Shown piece by piece: positions 16,383 through 25,218 of a stretch of 64,000 nucleotides of DNA (the first letter of the stretch is position 1; each line of letters begins with the position of its first letter). The notes below the pieces were generated by a model that had not been told where the DNA came from, made no database searches, and saw nothing but the letters and a program-made list of their open reading frames with translations. The stretch spans positions 124,001-188,000 of the forward strand of contig DASVCN010000023.1 of the NCBI GenBank assembly GCA_036381595.1, read 5' to 3'. The DNA comes from Trueperaceae bacterium (lineage in GTDB: Bacteria; Deinococcota; Deinococci; Deinococcales; Trueperaceae). The position numbers and the translations under genes are program-made.

Positions 16383-17870
16383 CTACTCCAGGTCGATCGT
16401 CACCACCTCACCGAAATCCTCAAGCGATCCGCCGAAGAGCTCCGGGTCGCCCACCACCATGATCACCGCCTCCTGCGGGTGCAGCTCCTCTCGGGCCACC
16501 CGCTGGATCTCCTCGGCGGTGATCTGCTGCAGGTTGTCCAGATAGCGCTCGTAGTAGTCGGGCTCGAGTCCCAACAGCGATACCCGGGCGCTGCGCTGCG
16601 CTATCGCGGCGGCCGAGTCGTAACGGAACAGAGACTGGTTGAGGATCGTTTCCTGGGCGAGGCTCAGCTCCGCCGGATCGACGGGCTGCGACTGCAGTCG
16701 CTCGATCTCCTCGAGGATGAGCGAGATCACCTGGTGGGTCGCCTGGGCAGGCGAGATGCTGTAGGCGACGAAGGTTCCAGGGTACTCGAAGCCCTGAGTG
16801 ACGACCGAAGCAGTGGCGTATGCGAGCCCGCGACGGGTCCTGATCTCCTCGAAGAGGCGGCTGGTGAAGCCACCGCCTCCCAGGATGTGATTCGCGACGT
16901 CGAGATCGTTGTAGGCGGGCGAATAAGCCAGCACCGCCGGGTGCCCGATGACTACCACGCTCTGGCTCATCTGCTTGGGCGCCAGGTAGACCGTGCCGTC
17001 GGGCTCTTCGTCGAGCGGCGGGATCGGGGGCGGAGGGTTCACCTCGACGCGCCAGTCGCCCAAGAGCTGCTCGAGTCGTGCGAGCATCTCATCGCTGTCG
17101 AAATCACCCGCCACGGCGATGGCCGTGTTCGCAGGGCCGTAGTAGCTGCGATGGAATTCGACTATGTCCTCGCGGGTGATGGCGTTTATCGACTCCAAGG
17201 TCGGGTAGGCCCCAGTGGGATGGCCCTCCGCTACGCGGTAGAAGAACTCCCGCAGGGCGAGTTGAACGGGGTCGTCCACGACCCTGCGGATCGCCTCCAG
17301 CTGACGCTGGCGGCGAACCTCGAGCCGGTCCGGATCGAAGCGTGGCTGCACCAGTACGTCACGCCAGAGCGGCATGACCTCGTCGAGCGTGGAACTGAGC
17401 GTGTCGAAACCTACCGACGCGAGGTAGGTATCGGCCGACGCCTCCACCGAGGCAGCCAACTGCTCCAGCCGGATGTCCAGTTCGGCGGGGGAGAGCTCGC
17501 CCGCGCCGCCCTCGCGAAGCATCGCTGCCGTCAAGGCGGCCAGCCCGACCTTCCCCTCCGGGTCGTAGAGGGCGGGCGCTTCGACGTAAGCGACCCCCTG
17601 GACCAGGGGCAGCGTCCTGTCCTCGAGCAGGAAGACCGTTATGCCGTTGCTCAGCCGCTCCTGCCTCGCTTCGGGCGGTTCGTAATCGATCGGCGGTGGC
17701 TGAAGCTCGAGCGGGTGGGGCCACTCGTCCGGGGCTGGCTGCGCCAGGGCCTGGCCAGCGACCAGCAGTAGTGCGAGCAGCAGGAGTGACGGCCGACCCA
17801 GCCGTCTACGGCGTATCGCCTCGTAGCGGCTTCGCTTCGTTCCAGGTACGCTTACCTCGGTGGCCCTCAT
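16383..17870 (-). CDS. M16-family peptidase-like subunit without zinc motif
   Basis: A 495-residue exported protein with an N-terminal signal or anchor segment (about 29-42). It has the two-domain insulinase (M16) fold signature: LSNGITVFLLEDRTLPLVQG near residue 72, and the conserved C-terminal SRLFEEIRTRRGLAYA. At the site where active members have HxxEH it reads LAALTAAML, so the zinc-binding residues are missing. Its start ATG overlaps the stop of the upstream active subunit by 4 nt (ATGA, 17867-17870), which implies coupled translation. By analogy with bacterial M16B pairs it should form a heterodimer and supply the Arg/Tyr substrate-binding pair. Confidence 0.9.
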   Translation of the reverse strand: MRATEVSVPGTKRSRYEAIRRRRLGRPSLLLLALLLVAGQALAQPAPDEWPHPLELQPPPIDYEPPEARQERLSNGITVFLLEDRTLPLVQGVAYVEAPALYDPEGKVGLAALTAAMLREGGAGELSPAELDIRLEQLAASVEASADTYLASVGFDTLSSTLDEVMPLWRDVLVQPRFDPDRLEVRRQRQLEAIRRVVDDPVQLALREFFYRVAEGHPTGAYPTLESINAITREDIVEFHRSYYGPANTAIAVAGDFDSDEMLARLEQLLGDWRVEVNPPPPIPPLDEEPDGTVYLAPKQMSQSVVVIGHPAVLAYSPAYNDLDVANHILGGGGFTSRLFEEIRTRRGLAYATASVVTQGFEYPGTFVAYSISPAQATHQVISLILEEIERLQSQPVDPAELSLAQETILNQSLFRYDSAAAIAQRSARVSLLGLEPDYYERYLDNLQQITAEEIQRVAREELHPQEAVIMVVGDPELFGGSLEDFGEVVTIDLE

Positions 17871-19393
17871 CGGCGCACCTCCGCCGCTTGGCCTGGCGAG
17901 GGAAGGAGGACGCCCACCGTCCGGTTCTCCGGCCTGAACACCTTCCGTGCCACCGTTCGTATCTCCTCGGCAGTAACCGACTGGTAGATCTCGAGGTCCA
18001 GCATCAGGCGCTCCCACCCGCCGGCGAACAGTTCGTTGAAGGCGAGTGCCGCGGCCAGGCCGCTGTTCGACGAGAGGGCGCGGACCGTGGATGCGACGAC
18101 CCGATTCTTGACCTTGTCCAGTTCCTCGTCACCTACGGGCTCGCTCCTCAAGCGCTCGAGCTCTTCGTAGAGAGCCGCCTCCAGCTGCGCGGGCCCGTTG
18201 GGCGATCGCGGCTGCCCGTAGAAGATGAACAGGTTCGGCTCGCGCACCCCGGGGAAGGCGGAGCTGGTGGTGACATTCAGTGCGAGACCGTCCTCTACGA
18301 CCATCCGGCGGTAGAGGCGTGAGGTCCGGCCGTCGCTGAGAAGAGCGCTGATCAGGTCCAGGACGAACGCTTCGCGCTCCGGATAGGTGGGTTTGTGCCA
18401 GCCGATCACTATCTGGGGCTGCGCGTCGTAGTCGACCGTCACCCGTCGCTCCTCCTTCTGCGGAGGTTCCGAGGGGAGCCGCACCCGGGGCGGAGTTCCC
18501 GCCGGGATGGTGCCGAAGTACCGCTCCAGGAGCGGCAGGTCGGTCTCCGGCTGGACGTCCCCGACGAGCACCAGCACGGCCTGGCCGGGGTGGTAGAAAG
18601 CTTCGAAGAACGCCTTGGCCTCCGTCGCCCGATACGATTCGATCGTCTCCGCATCGCCGATGAGCGAGCGCCCGTACGGATGGCGAACGTATGCGGCGTC
18701 CTGGAACGCCTCGAAGAGGAAGCCCTGCGGATCGTCCTCGCTCCTCTGCCGCCGCTCCTGGCGAACGACGTCACGCTCCGCATAGAAGTAGCGGAAGACG
18801 GTGTCGCGAAGCACGTCGGCGTAGACGCGGGCGTAGAGCTCGAGCTGGTTGGCGGGAAGCTCCACTACGTAGGCGGTCCGGTCGTAACCGGTGGAAGCGT
18901 TGAGGCCCACGGCTCCGGCGCTGGAGAGAAGACTGTCGAGGGCCGACGGGAGCGCCAGCGACTGGGCTCGTTGTTGGGCCGCCGCGAACGCCTCCTCTGC
19001 CGCAGCTACCTCCTCGGGGGATCCGCCGTCGCGGACGTGCGCCAGGGCGAGAGCCCGCACCTCGACGGCAGCCAGCGCCTGCTGTTCGAGGAGCGGCTGG
19101 TCGGTCCCGATCGTGGTCGTCCCCTTGAACGCCATGTGTTCGACCATGTGGGCGATCCCGCCCAGGCCCGCCGGCTCGTCGAGGCCGCCTACGCCGAACA
19201 TCAGATTGAAGGCGATCACCGGGGCGCTATGGTCCTCGACCAGCAGTACCCGCAAACCGTTGTCCAGCGTCGCTTCGGTTACCCGCTCGACCAGCGCTCG
19301 GGCTGGGTCGGCCGTCTGGCTCTTGGCCGGCTGGACCGCGCCGAACGCCAGGAGTCCGGCGACGAGAGCTAACACCCTCGATGTGATCCGCAT
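17867..19393 (-). CDS. M16-family zinc peptidase, active subunit
   Basis: A 508-residue exported metallopeptidase. The signal peptide is about residues 1-25 (ending PAKSQ). The inverted zinc motif is intact as HMVEH (His82, Glu85, His86), with the distal acidic residues in the AERDVVRQERR region. The C-terminal half carries FVLDLISALLSDGRTSRLY. ATG 19393 follows AAGGGGAG; longer in-frame extensions precede the signal peptide and are unlikely. It is the first gene of a two-gene operon with the inactive partner. The likely site of action is the periplasm or outer envelope. Substrates are unknown; quality control of secreted peptides is typical. Confidence 0.93.
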   Translation of the reverse strand: MRITSRVLALVAGLLAFGAVQPAKSQTADPARALVERVTEATLDNGLRVLLVEDHSAPVIAFNLMFGVGGLDEPAGLGGIAHMVEHMAFKGTTTIGTDQPLLEQQALAAVEVRALALAHVRDGGSPEEVAAAEEAFAAAQQRAQSLALPSALDSLLSSAGAVGLNASTGYDRTAYVVELPANQLELYARVYADVLRDTVFRYFYAERDVVRQERRQRSEDDPQGFLFEAFQDAAYVRHPYGRSLIGDAETIESYRATEAKAFFEAFYHPGQAVLVLVGDVQPETDLPLLERYFGTIPAGTPPRVRLPSEPPQKEERRVTVDYDAQPQIVIGWHKPTYPEREAFVLDLISALLSDGRTSRLYRRMVVEDGLALNVTTSSAFPGVREPNLFIFYGQPRSPNGPAQLEAALYEELERLRSEPVGDEELDKVKNRVVASTVRALSSNSGLAAALAFNELFAGGWERLMLDLEIYQSVTAEEIRTVARKVFRPENRTVGVLLPSPGQAAEVRR

Positions 19394-19670
19394 GGCTCCC
19401 CTTCCCGCCGGTCCACGGGCCACCGTGGCCGGCACCACCTCGAAATCGCAAGTGAGTCATCCTAGCGCAGATCGGAAGCGGGTTCTGCTTTGTTCCCGTG
19501 ATATCGTCGCCCTGATGAGAGTGCAGCCGTGCCGTCTGCAGCGCCGTGGGGAAGCGTTCGTCAGGCGGTCGGCACATGTCGGGAGCGGGGCCGAGCCGCC
19601 TGCTCTGAACGCCGCGCCCCGATACCCGCTGCGACCGGCAGGGAGAGCGAGCGGGTGAGGAGGTTCCTGG

Positions 19671-20030
19671 ATGTACCGAGGTAGAGAGGGTCAATGGGCC
19701 TTCATCCTGCACCGGCTATCGGGCGTGGCGCTGGCGCTCTATCTGCTGCTCCACGTGGTCGACATAAGCCTGGTGATGTACGGTCCCGAAGGTCCGTTCA
19801 ACGCCTTCCTGGCGTTCTATCACCAGTGGCCGTTCCGCGTCGGGCTGCTGCTGGTTATCGCCGGAGTCGTGTACCACGCTTTCAACGGGTTGCGCATAAT
19901 CCTCATGGACTTCACCGAGTGGGGCGTCAAGTTGCAGCGACCGATGTGGTACGGCGTCCTCGCCATCTGCGTGGTGATCGGGGTGCCGGTGGCGCTGAAG
20001 ATCCTACCCGAGATAGTGGCGGGTCTCTGA
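19671..20030 (+). CDS. sdhC: Succinate dehydrogenase cytochrome b subunit
   Basis: A 119-residue membrane subunit with three hydrophobic helices and the family motif HRLSGVALALYLLLHVVD, which supplies haem/quinone-site residues, plus YHAFNGLRI. It is the first gene of sdhC-D-A-B. AGGAGG 7 nt before ATG 19671 fixes the start. The 277-bp gap upstream is shared with the divergent M16 operon and should hold both promoters; I could not identify clear boxes there. Confidence 0.93.
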   Translation: MYRGREGQWAFILHRLSGVALALYLLLHVVDISLVMYGPEGPFNAFLAFYHQWPFRVGLLLVIAGVVYHAFNGLRIILMDFTEWGVKLQRPMWYGVLAICVVIGVPVALKILPEIVAGL

Positions 20031-20031
20031 G

Positions 20032-20457
20032 GTGGCGGCGAGACCGAGGACGCTGGGCGAGGCTCGTGCCGCGTACAGCAGCAACGGCGAGCTGGCCTGG
20101 TGGGTCTTCATGCGCATCTCCGGCCTGGTGCTGGTGTTCCTTGTGCTCGGCCATGTCTACTTCAACAACATCGTCATCGACGTAGCCGAGGTCGACTACA
20201 ACTACGTCGCGGAGCGACTAAGCAAGAGCTGGGTGCGGATCTACGACACCTTCCTGCTGGGCTTCGCGATGCTGCACGGGGTCAACGGTCTTCGTTACAG
20301 CGTCGAGGACTACGTGCAGCGTCCCGGACGCCGATTCGCCTGGAAGGTCGTCCTCTTCACGGTCTCGGGGATAATCTTCGTCCTCGGCGCGATGACGCTC
20401 TGGGCTTTCACCTTCGAGGAGATGGGCGACGCGATCCGCGCCCTGAATTCGCACTGA
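20032..20457 (+). CDS. sdhD: Succinate dehydrogenase hydrophobic membrane anchor
   Basis: A 141-residue second membrane subunit, with helices at about 23-43, 73-90 and 108-130. It has the conserved [16 protein letters not shown] and the [13 protein letters not shown] motif that contributes haem and quinone contacts. The GTG start at 20032 sits one base after the sdhC stop. The product docks the SdhAB catalytic dimer to the membrane. Confidence 0.92.
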   Translation: MAARPRTLGEARAAYSSNGELAWWVFMRISGLVLVFLVLGHVYFNNIVIDVAEVDYNYVAERLSKSWVRIYDTFLLGFAMLHGVNGLRYSVEDYVQRPGRRFAWKVVLFTVSGIIFVLGAMTLWAFTFEEMGDAIRALNSH

Positions 20458-20461
20458 TGGG

Positions 20462-22228
20462 GTGGCTGACAGGGATGGCAAGAACTTGAAACGACCGCAC
20501 AGGTACGACGTCATCGTTGTGGGGGCGGGCGGCGCCGGGTTGATGGCGGCGCGCTACGCTTCGCAGAACCCGAACGTTTCGGTGGCGGTCATCAGCAAGC
20601 TGTACCCCACCCGCTCACACACCGGAGCCGCGCAGGGCGGAGTGGGCGCGGCCCTGGGCAACGTGAGCGAGGATCACCCCGAATGGCACGCCTTCGACAC
20701 CATCAAGGGGGGCGATTACCTCACCGACCAGGATGTGGCGCAGGCGTTCGCCCAGGAGGTGATCGAGGCGGTCTACGAGCTCGAGCACATGGGGCTACCC
20801 TTCAGCCGCACACCGGACGGTCGCATCGCCCAGCGCAAGTTCGGCGGGCACACCCGCGAATTCGGCAAGGCTGCGGTCGAGCGGGCCTGCTACGCGGCCG
20901 ACCGGACGGGTCACATGATCCTCCAGACGCTCTACCAGCAGTCGATCAAGAACAACGTCACTTTCTTCAACGAGTTCCACGTCCTCGACCTGATCCTCGA
21001 GGAGGGCGAGTGTCGCGGAGTGGTGGCCTACGAGCTGGCGACCGGTGAACTCCACGTGTTCCATGCCAAGGCGGTAGTGCTGGCGACCGGCGGCAATGGA
21101 CGGATGTTCCAGGTCACCTCCAACGCGCACGCGCTCACCGGCGATCTGATGAGCATCGTCTGGCGCAGGGGCCTTCCGATCGAGGATCCCGAGTTCTACC
21201 AGTTCCACCCCACCGGGCTCTACAAGATAGGCGTGCTGCTCACCGAGGGAGCCCGCGGTGAGGGCGCGATCCTCCGCAACTCGGAGGGCGAGCGCTTCAT
21301 GGAGCGCTATGCGCCCACCATCAAGGATCTGGCGCCACGAGACATGGTCAGTCGGGCGATGTACCTGGAGATCCGCGAAGGCCGCGGCGTGGGACCCGAG
21401 AAGGATTACATCCTCCTCGACCTGACTCACATCGACGCCCACATCATCGAGTCGCGGCTGCCGGACATCACCGAGTTCGCCCGCATCTACCTGGGAGTGG
21501 ACCCGGTCTCGACACCGGTCCCGGTCCAGCCCACGGCTCATTACGCCATGGGCGGAGTGCCCACGACCATCGACACCAACGTCATAAGCGACGGGCAGAA
21601 CACGATCGTTCCGGGCCTCTACGCGGCTGGTGAGGTGGCCTGCGCAAGCCTCCACGGAGCTAACCGGCTGGGCACCAACTCTCTGGGCGACCTGATCGTG
21701 TTCGGCCGCAGGGCCGGGGTGAACGCCGCGGCCTACGCAGCGGGCGCCGACTACGGCCCCCTGCCGGCCGAGCCGTGGGAACGTGCCAAGGAGCTCGTCT
21801 CGATCAGATCGCGCTCCTCGAGCGGTGGGGAGAAGGTGGCTCGGATCCGCAAGGACCTGCAGCGGACGATGATGGCCAACGCGTCGGTTTTCCGCACTTC
21901 CGAGACGCTGACCGAGCAGCTCGAAGTGCTCGCCCAGCTGAAGGCGCGTTACTGCAACGTGCGGGTGGAGGACAGCGGCAACCAGTTCAACACCGAACTC
22001 ATCGAGGCGCTCGAACTGGGCTTCCTGCTCGACAACGCCGAGATGCTGGTGAACGCCGCCCTGAACCGGCAGGAGTCGCGTGGCGCCCACTCGCGCGAGG
22101 ACTTCAAGGAGCGCGACGACGAGCAGTGGCTCAAGCACTCGATGGTCTACCGCGAAGGTGATGGCGTGCGGATCGACTACAAACCGGTGACGCTCGGCAA
22201 GTACGAACCCAAGCCGAGGGTCTATTGA
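20462..22228 (+). CDS. sdhA: Succinate dehydrogenase flavoprotein subunit
   Basis: A 588-residue FAD-containing subunit oxidising succinate to fumarate in the TCA cycle and respiratory complex II. It has the dinucleotide-binding [12 protein letters not shown] (19-30), the covalent-FAD His53 in [10 protein letters not shown], the substrate-binding HPTG, the catalytic TEGARGEG and RDMVSRA segments, and the [15 protein letters not shown] signature. The start is GTG 20462 (TTG 20486 is possible), 4 nt after sdhD. The length is normal. Confidence 0.97.
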   Translation: MADRDGKNLKRPHRYDVIVVGAGGAGLMAARYASQNPNVSVAVISKLYPTRSHTGAAQGGVGAALGNVSEDHPEWHAFDTIKGGDYLTDQDVAQAFAQEVIEAVYELEHMGLPFSRTPDGRIAQRKFGGHTREFGKAAVERACYAADRTGHMILQTLYQQSIKNNVTFFNEFHVLDLILEEGECRGVVAYELATGELHVFHAKAVVLATGGNGRMFQVTSNAHALTGDLMSIVWRRGLPIEDPEFYQFHPTGLYKIGVLLTEGARGEGAILRNSEGERFMERYAPTIKDLAPRDMVSRAMYLEIREGRGVGPEKDYILLDLTHIDAHIIESRLPDITEFARIYLGVDPVSTPVPVQPTAHYAMGGVPTTIDTNVISDGQNTIVPGLYAAGEVACASLHGANRLGTNSLGDLIVFGRRAGVNAAAYAAGADYGPLPAEPWERAKELVSIRSRSSSGGEKVARIRKDLQRTMMANASVFRTSETLTEQLEVLAQLKARYCNVRVEDSGNQFNTELIEALELGFLLDNAEMLVNAALNRQESRGAHSREDFKERDDEQWLKHSMVYREGDGVRIDYKPVTLGKYEPKPRVY

Positions 22229-22260
22229 GCGTCAGACGACGCCGAATGTAAGGAAGCGAT

Positions 22261-22959
22261 ATGCAGATCACCGTCAGGATCAAGCGTTACGACCCCGAGA
22301 AGGACAAGCGGCCGCACTGGGAGGAGTACCAGGTCGAGGCCAACCCCAGCGACCGGGTGCTCGACGTGCTCCACGAGATCAAGTGGGAGCAGGACGGCAG
22401 TCTGGCGTTCCGCCGCTCCTGCGCCCACGGCATCTGCGGCTCGGACGCGATGACCATCAACGGCAGCAACCGTCTCGCCTGCAAGGTGCTGGTCAAGGAC
22501 CTGGGTGAGCGGATCACCATCGAACCGCTGCGCGCTTTCCCGGTACTGAAGGACATGATCGTCGATATGGAGCCGTTCTTCGACTCCTACAAAGAGGTCC
22601 TGCCCTACTTCATCAACGACGACCCGGAGCCGGCCCAGGAGAGGCTGCAGAGCCCCGAGGACCGGGAGATCTTCGACGCCACTACCAAGTGCATCCTCTG
22701 CGCCTGCTGCACCTCGTCGTGCCCGATCTTCTGGACCAACGGCCGCTACATCGGTCCGGCTGCGATCGTGAACGCCCACCGCTTCATCTTCGACTCCCGG
22801 GACCAGGGATACGCCCAGCGGCTCGAGGTGATGAACCGCATGAACGGGGTTTGGCGCTGCCGCACCGCCTACAACTGCACCGAGGCCTGTCCGCGCGACA
22901 TCCCTATCACTCAGGCGATCGAGCAGGTGAAGAGGGAGATCGCTCGCAGCCGGGCGTGA
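22261..22959 (+). CDS. sdhB: Succinate dehydrogenase iron-sulfur subunit
   Basis: A 232-residue electron-transfer subunit. The [2Fe-2S] ligands are in RRSCAHGICGSDAM and the later NRLAC. The [4Fe-4S] and [3Fe-4S] ligands are in CILCACCTSSCP and in YNCTEACPRDIP. AAGGA before ATG 22261 gives the start. It is the last gene of the sdh operon. The 66-bp gap to the convergent gene downstream shows no T-tract terminator. Confidence 0.97.
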   Translation: MQITVRIKRYDPEKDKRPHWEEYQVEANPSDRVLDVLHEIKWEQDGSLAFRRSCAHGICGSDAMTINGSNRLACKVLVKDLGERITIEPLRAFPVLKDMIVDMEPFFDSYKEVLPYFINDDPEPAQERLQSPEDREIFDATTKCILCACCTSSCPIFWTNGRYIGPAAIVNAHRFIFDSRDQGYAQRLEVMNRMNGVWRCRTAYNCTEACPRDIPITQAIEQVKREIARSRA

Positions 22960-23025
22960 ACGAGAAGAGCTGCTCGCGATGTTGATCAATCGCCTCTTCC
23001 CTGGAAGCGACTGAGCAACGCCCAC

Positions 23026-23628
23026 TCAAGGCCTAAGCACTCCGGTAGTTATCCCGTACTGGAAAGCGGGTTCGTCCTGCGCCACGTAGATGTTCACGGT
23101 CCGACTGAAGCTCGGGTTCATGGTGTCGCCGATGATCGCTTCGACCTCCTGGTGCCCGCCCTTCTCGTCGTCGAGACTAAGGGTCACTTCGGCACCGCAG
23201 CCGTAGGCAGAGAGGAGCTCGCGGCTGACCGCGATGTGCCTCCACGGTTCCAACACGATCCCGCAGGCGCCCGCACCGCCGGTCACGAAGGAGAAGCCGA
23301 TCCGCTCGAGGCGCACCGGCCCCGGGGGAACCGGCTCGGGATCGGCCACCCGGGCCTGCTGCTCCTGCGGCTGAGGTTCCGGATCGGGCCGACTCTCGGC
23401 CTCTTCTGCGCTGGCACTCGGTCCTTCGATCTCTTCCGGGGAGATGGGGTCGATGGGGATCGGGGAGATGCCGGCGCGGCTCTGGGAGTCGTCGCTCTCC
23501 CGTGTCGGAGGGTCCCGGTCGACCGGCCGCGCCTCGTCCCGATTGAGGGTTAGGAGCGTCCAGGTGATCCCGAACGCCACGATGATGAGGGTGACGATGA
23601 GGGCGATGTCGATGATCTTCTCCCTCAT
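23026..23628 (-). CDS. Membrane-anchored protein with possible double-psi beta-barrel domain
   Basis: A 200-residue protein with an N-terminal membrane segment (about 5-28), a Pro/Glu/Asp-rich disordered linker (30-105) and a compact C-terminal domain. The domain reads GGAGACGIVLEPWRHIAVSR, then YGCGAEVTLSL and an IIGDTMNP turn. That order (ACG near the start, a CG pair in the middle, a late Asp) resembles double-psi beta-barrels of the RlpA/expansin kind, but the match is from memory of the pattern only. The barrel would face the periplasm. It is convergent with sdhB. No specific function can be assigned. Confidence 0.7.
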   Translation of the reverse strand: MREKIIDIALIVTLIIVAFGITWTLLTLNRDEARPVDRDPPTRESDDSQSRAGISPIPIDPISPEEIEGPSASAEEAESRPDPEPQPQEQQARVADPEPVPPGPVRLERIGFSFVTGGAGACGIVLEPWRHIAVSRELLSAYGCGAEVTLSLDDEKGGHQEVEAIIGDTMNPSFSRTVNIYVAQDEPAFQYGITTGVLRP

Positions 23629-23665
23629 CTAGCGGTCCTCCCTGCGCCTGGCGCCCCCCGAGTCA

Positions 23666-24049
23666 TCAGGCACCGACCAGAGCCACTGCTTCTACTTCGA
23701 TGGCCACGTCTCGCGGGAGGCGCGCCACCTGTACAGCGCTGCGGGCGGGCGGCTCGGTGCCGAAGAACTCGCCGTAGACCTCGTTGAAGGCCGAGAAGTC
23801 GTTCATGTCGGCGAGGAAGCAGGTACACTTCACCACCTGCTCGAGGCTCGAGCCTCCGGCTTCGAGGACGGCCCGAAGGTTCTCCATCACCTGGCGCGTC
23901 TGTTCGCGGACGTCTCCGGCGACGAGCGTGCCGTCCGGTCGCAGGGGTATCTGCCCCGAGGTGAACAGCAGTCCACCCGTCCTGATCGCCTGACTGTAAG
24001 GACCGATCGCCGAGGGCGCGTTGGGGGTGCTGATCATCGATCTGGCCAT
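23666..24049 (-). CDS. ridA: RidA family enamine/imine deaminase
   Basis: A 127-residue protein of the YjgF/YER057c/UK114 family that hydrolyses reactive 2-aminoacrylate-type enamines made by PLP enzymes. It has the typical NAPSAIGPYSQAIRTGGLLFTSGQ start, the catalytic Arg in PPARSAVQVARLP and the Glu in the final AIEVEAVAL. The ATG 24049 start is supported by TAGAGT ending 5 nt before it; ATG 24037 would remove four residues. It follows the PP2C gene on the same strand by 55 bp but has its own box. Confidence 0.95.
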   Translation of the reverse strand: MARSMISTPNAPSAIGPYSQAIRTGGLLFTSGQIPLRPDGTLVAGDVREQTRQVMENLRAVLEAGGSSLEQVVKCTCFLADMNDFSAFNEVYGEFFGTEPPARSAVQVARLPRDVAIEVEAVALVGA

Positions 24050-24054
24050 GGCCT

Positions 24055-24060
24055 ACTCTA
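24055..24060 (-). promoter_or_regulatory. Leaderless -10 box for ridA
   Basis: TAGAGT on the minus strand, 5 nt before ATG 24049. Confidence 0.5.
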
Positions 24061-24104
24061 CCGTGGCCCAGACTACCGCTCGGGCGCGGCAGCGGCCGAG
24101 GAGG

Positions 24105-25085
24105 CTAGCGGGCGAGCGAGAAGATCACTATCAGAAGCAGCAGGTAGAGAGAGCCGAGCAGCCAGACCCGGTACGGGTACCACTTCTGCTTGCGAAGCCT
24201 GCTGAAGATGTCCTGGGTGGCGTAGGTCTCCTCGATCTTGCGAACTCCGCTCATCGTCTCGCCCAGGTTGACCGTCTCGGGGGCAGACGCCTCGGGCGGC
24301 AAGGCGTAGCGCTTGGGCCGCGGTTCGAGTTCGAGCACCTCCAGGACTACAGCGGTCACGTTGTCGGGGCTGCCTCGCTCGTCGGCCTCGGCGAGGATCT
24401 TGGCCGTGACCTCGTCCGGCGTTCCGGTGCGGGCTACGGCGTGTAGTTGGTCGTCCGGGAGCAACATGCTGACACCGTCGCTGCACAGGAGGATGCGGTC
24501 GCCGCTCTCGACCCCGAAGTGCAGGACGTCGAGACGTATCTCCGGCCCTGCTCCCAGTGCGTTGGTGACGATGTTGCGGTAGCGGTGGCGGCGCGCCTCC
24601 CCTTCGGTGAGGAGCCCCTGACGGACCCGGTCCGCGACCCATGAGTGGTCGATGGTGAGCGGTCTTATCTCATCTCCGCGGATCAGGTAGGCGCGGGAGT
24701 CGCCCACGTGGGCGACGAGTCCCACCTGATCGTCGAGCAGCACGGCCGTGAGAGTGGTGCCCATCCCGAAGTTCTCGGTGTGCTCGGCGGCGTAATCGAG
24801 GATGCCGAGGTTCGCCGTTCTCACCGCCCGGGCGAGCGCGGCCGGCGCCTGTGCGCGACTCTTCTCGAACTCCTCGACGATGATCTCGATCGCCTTGCGG
24901 CTGGCGACCTCGCCGGCCTGGTGCCCGCCCATGCCGTCGGCGACCAGGGCCAGGTAACCACGGCCTTCGATCTCGCCGACGAAGAAGCTGTCCTGGTTGA
25001 CCGCCCGCACTCGACCGGCTTCGCTAGCTCCAGCAAAGCGCACCCGCGTTTGGGAGCCGGCCTCTGCTGGACCCAGCACACCCAT
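24105..25085 (-). CDS. PP2C-type Ser/Thr protein phosphatase with C-terminal membrane anchor
   Basis: A 326-residue PPM-family phosphatase. The metal-binding motifs are in order: an RAVNQDSF start, ADGMGGHQAGEVAS, GMGTTLTAVL, HVGDSRAYL, SDGVSMLL and the closing GSPDNVTAVVLEV. After about residue 245 comes a linker, and a single C-terminal membrane helix (about 305-323) would hold the catalytic domain at the cytoplasmic face. Such enzymes usually oppose PASTA or Hanks-type kinases; none is encoded nearby. The start lies 9 nt after a TATAAT box, so the mRNA is nearly leaderless. Confidence 0.93.
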   Translation of the reverse strand: MGVLGPAEAGSQTRVRFAGASEAGRVRAVNQDSFFVGEIEGRGYLALVADGMGGHQAGEVASRKAIEIIVEEFEKSRAQAPAALARAVRTANLGILDYAAEHTENFGMGTTLTAVLLDDQVGLVAHVGDSRAYLIRGDEIRPLTIDHSWVADRVRQGLLTEGEARRHRYRNIVTNALGAGPEIRLDVLHFGVESGDRILLCSDGVSMLLPDDQLHAVARTGTPDEVTAKILAEADERGSPDNVTAVVLEVLELEPRPKRYALPPEASAPETVNLGETMSGVRKIEETYATQDIFSRLRKQKWYPYRVWLLGSLYLLLLIVIFSLAR

Positions 25086-25094
25086 AATGGCCCG

Positions 25095-25100
25095 ATTATA
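25095..25100 (-). promoter_or_regulatory. -10 box for the PP2C gene
   Basis: A perfect TATAAT on the minus strand, 9 nt before ATG 25085. No good -35 is seen. Confidence 0.6.
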
Positions 25101-25205
25101 TGTCGTCCGGCACTTTTCCGCTTCGATGAAAACTTACAGCACCCGGGCCGTGGACCACCCTCCCGCAGGCCGCGGGGGGCTGCCGGAGGACTCCCGACCC
25201 TCTGG

Positions 25206-25211
25206 TATGCT
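25206..25211 (+). promoter_or_regulatory. Leaderless -10 box for gatA
   Basis: TATGCT, 7 nt before the GTG at 25219. It supports that start over ATG 25246. Confidence 0.5.
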
Positions 25212-25218
25212 CCGCGGC

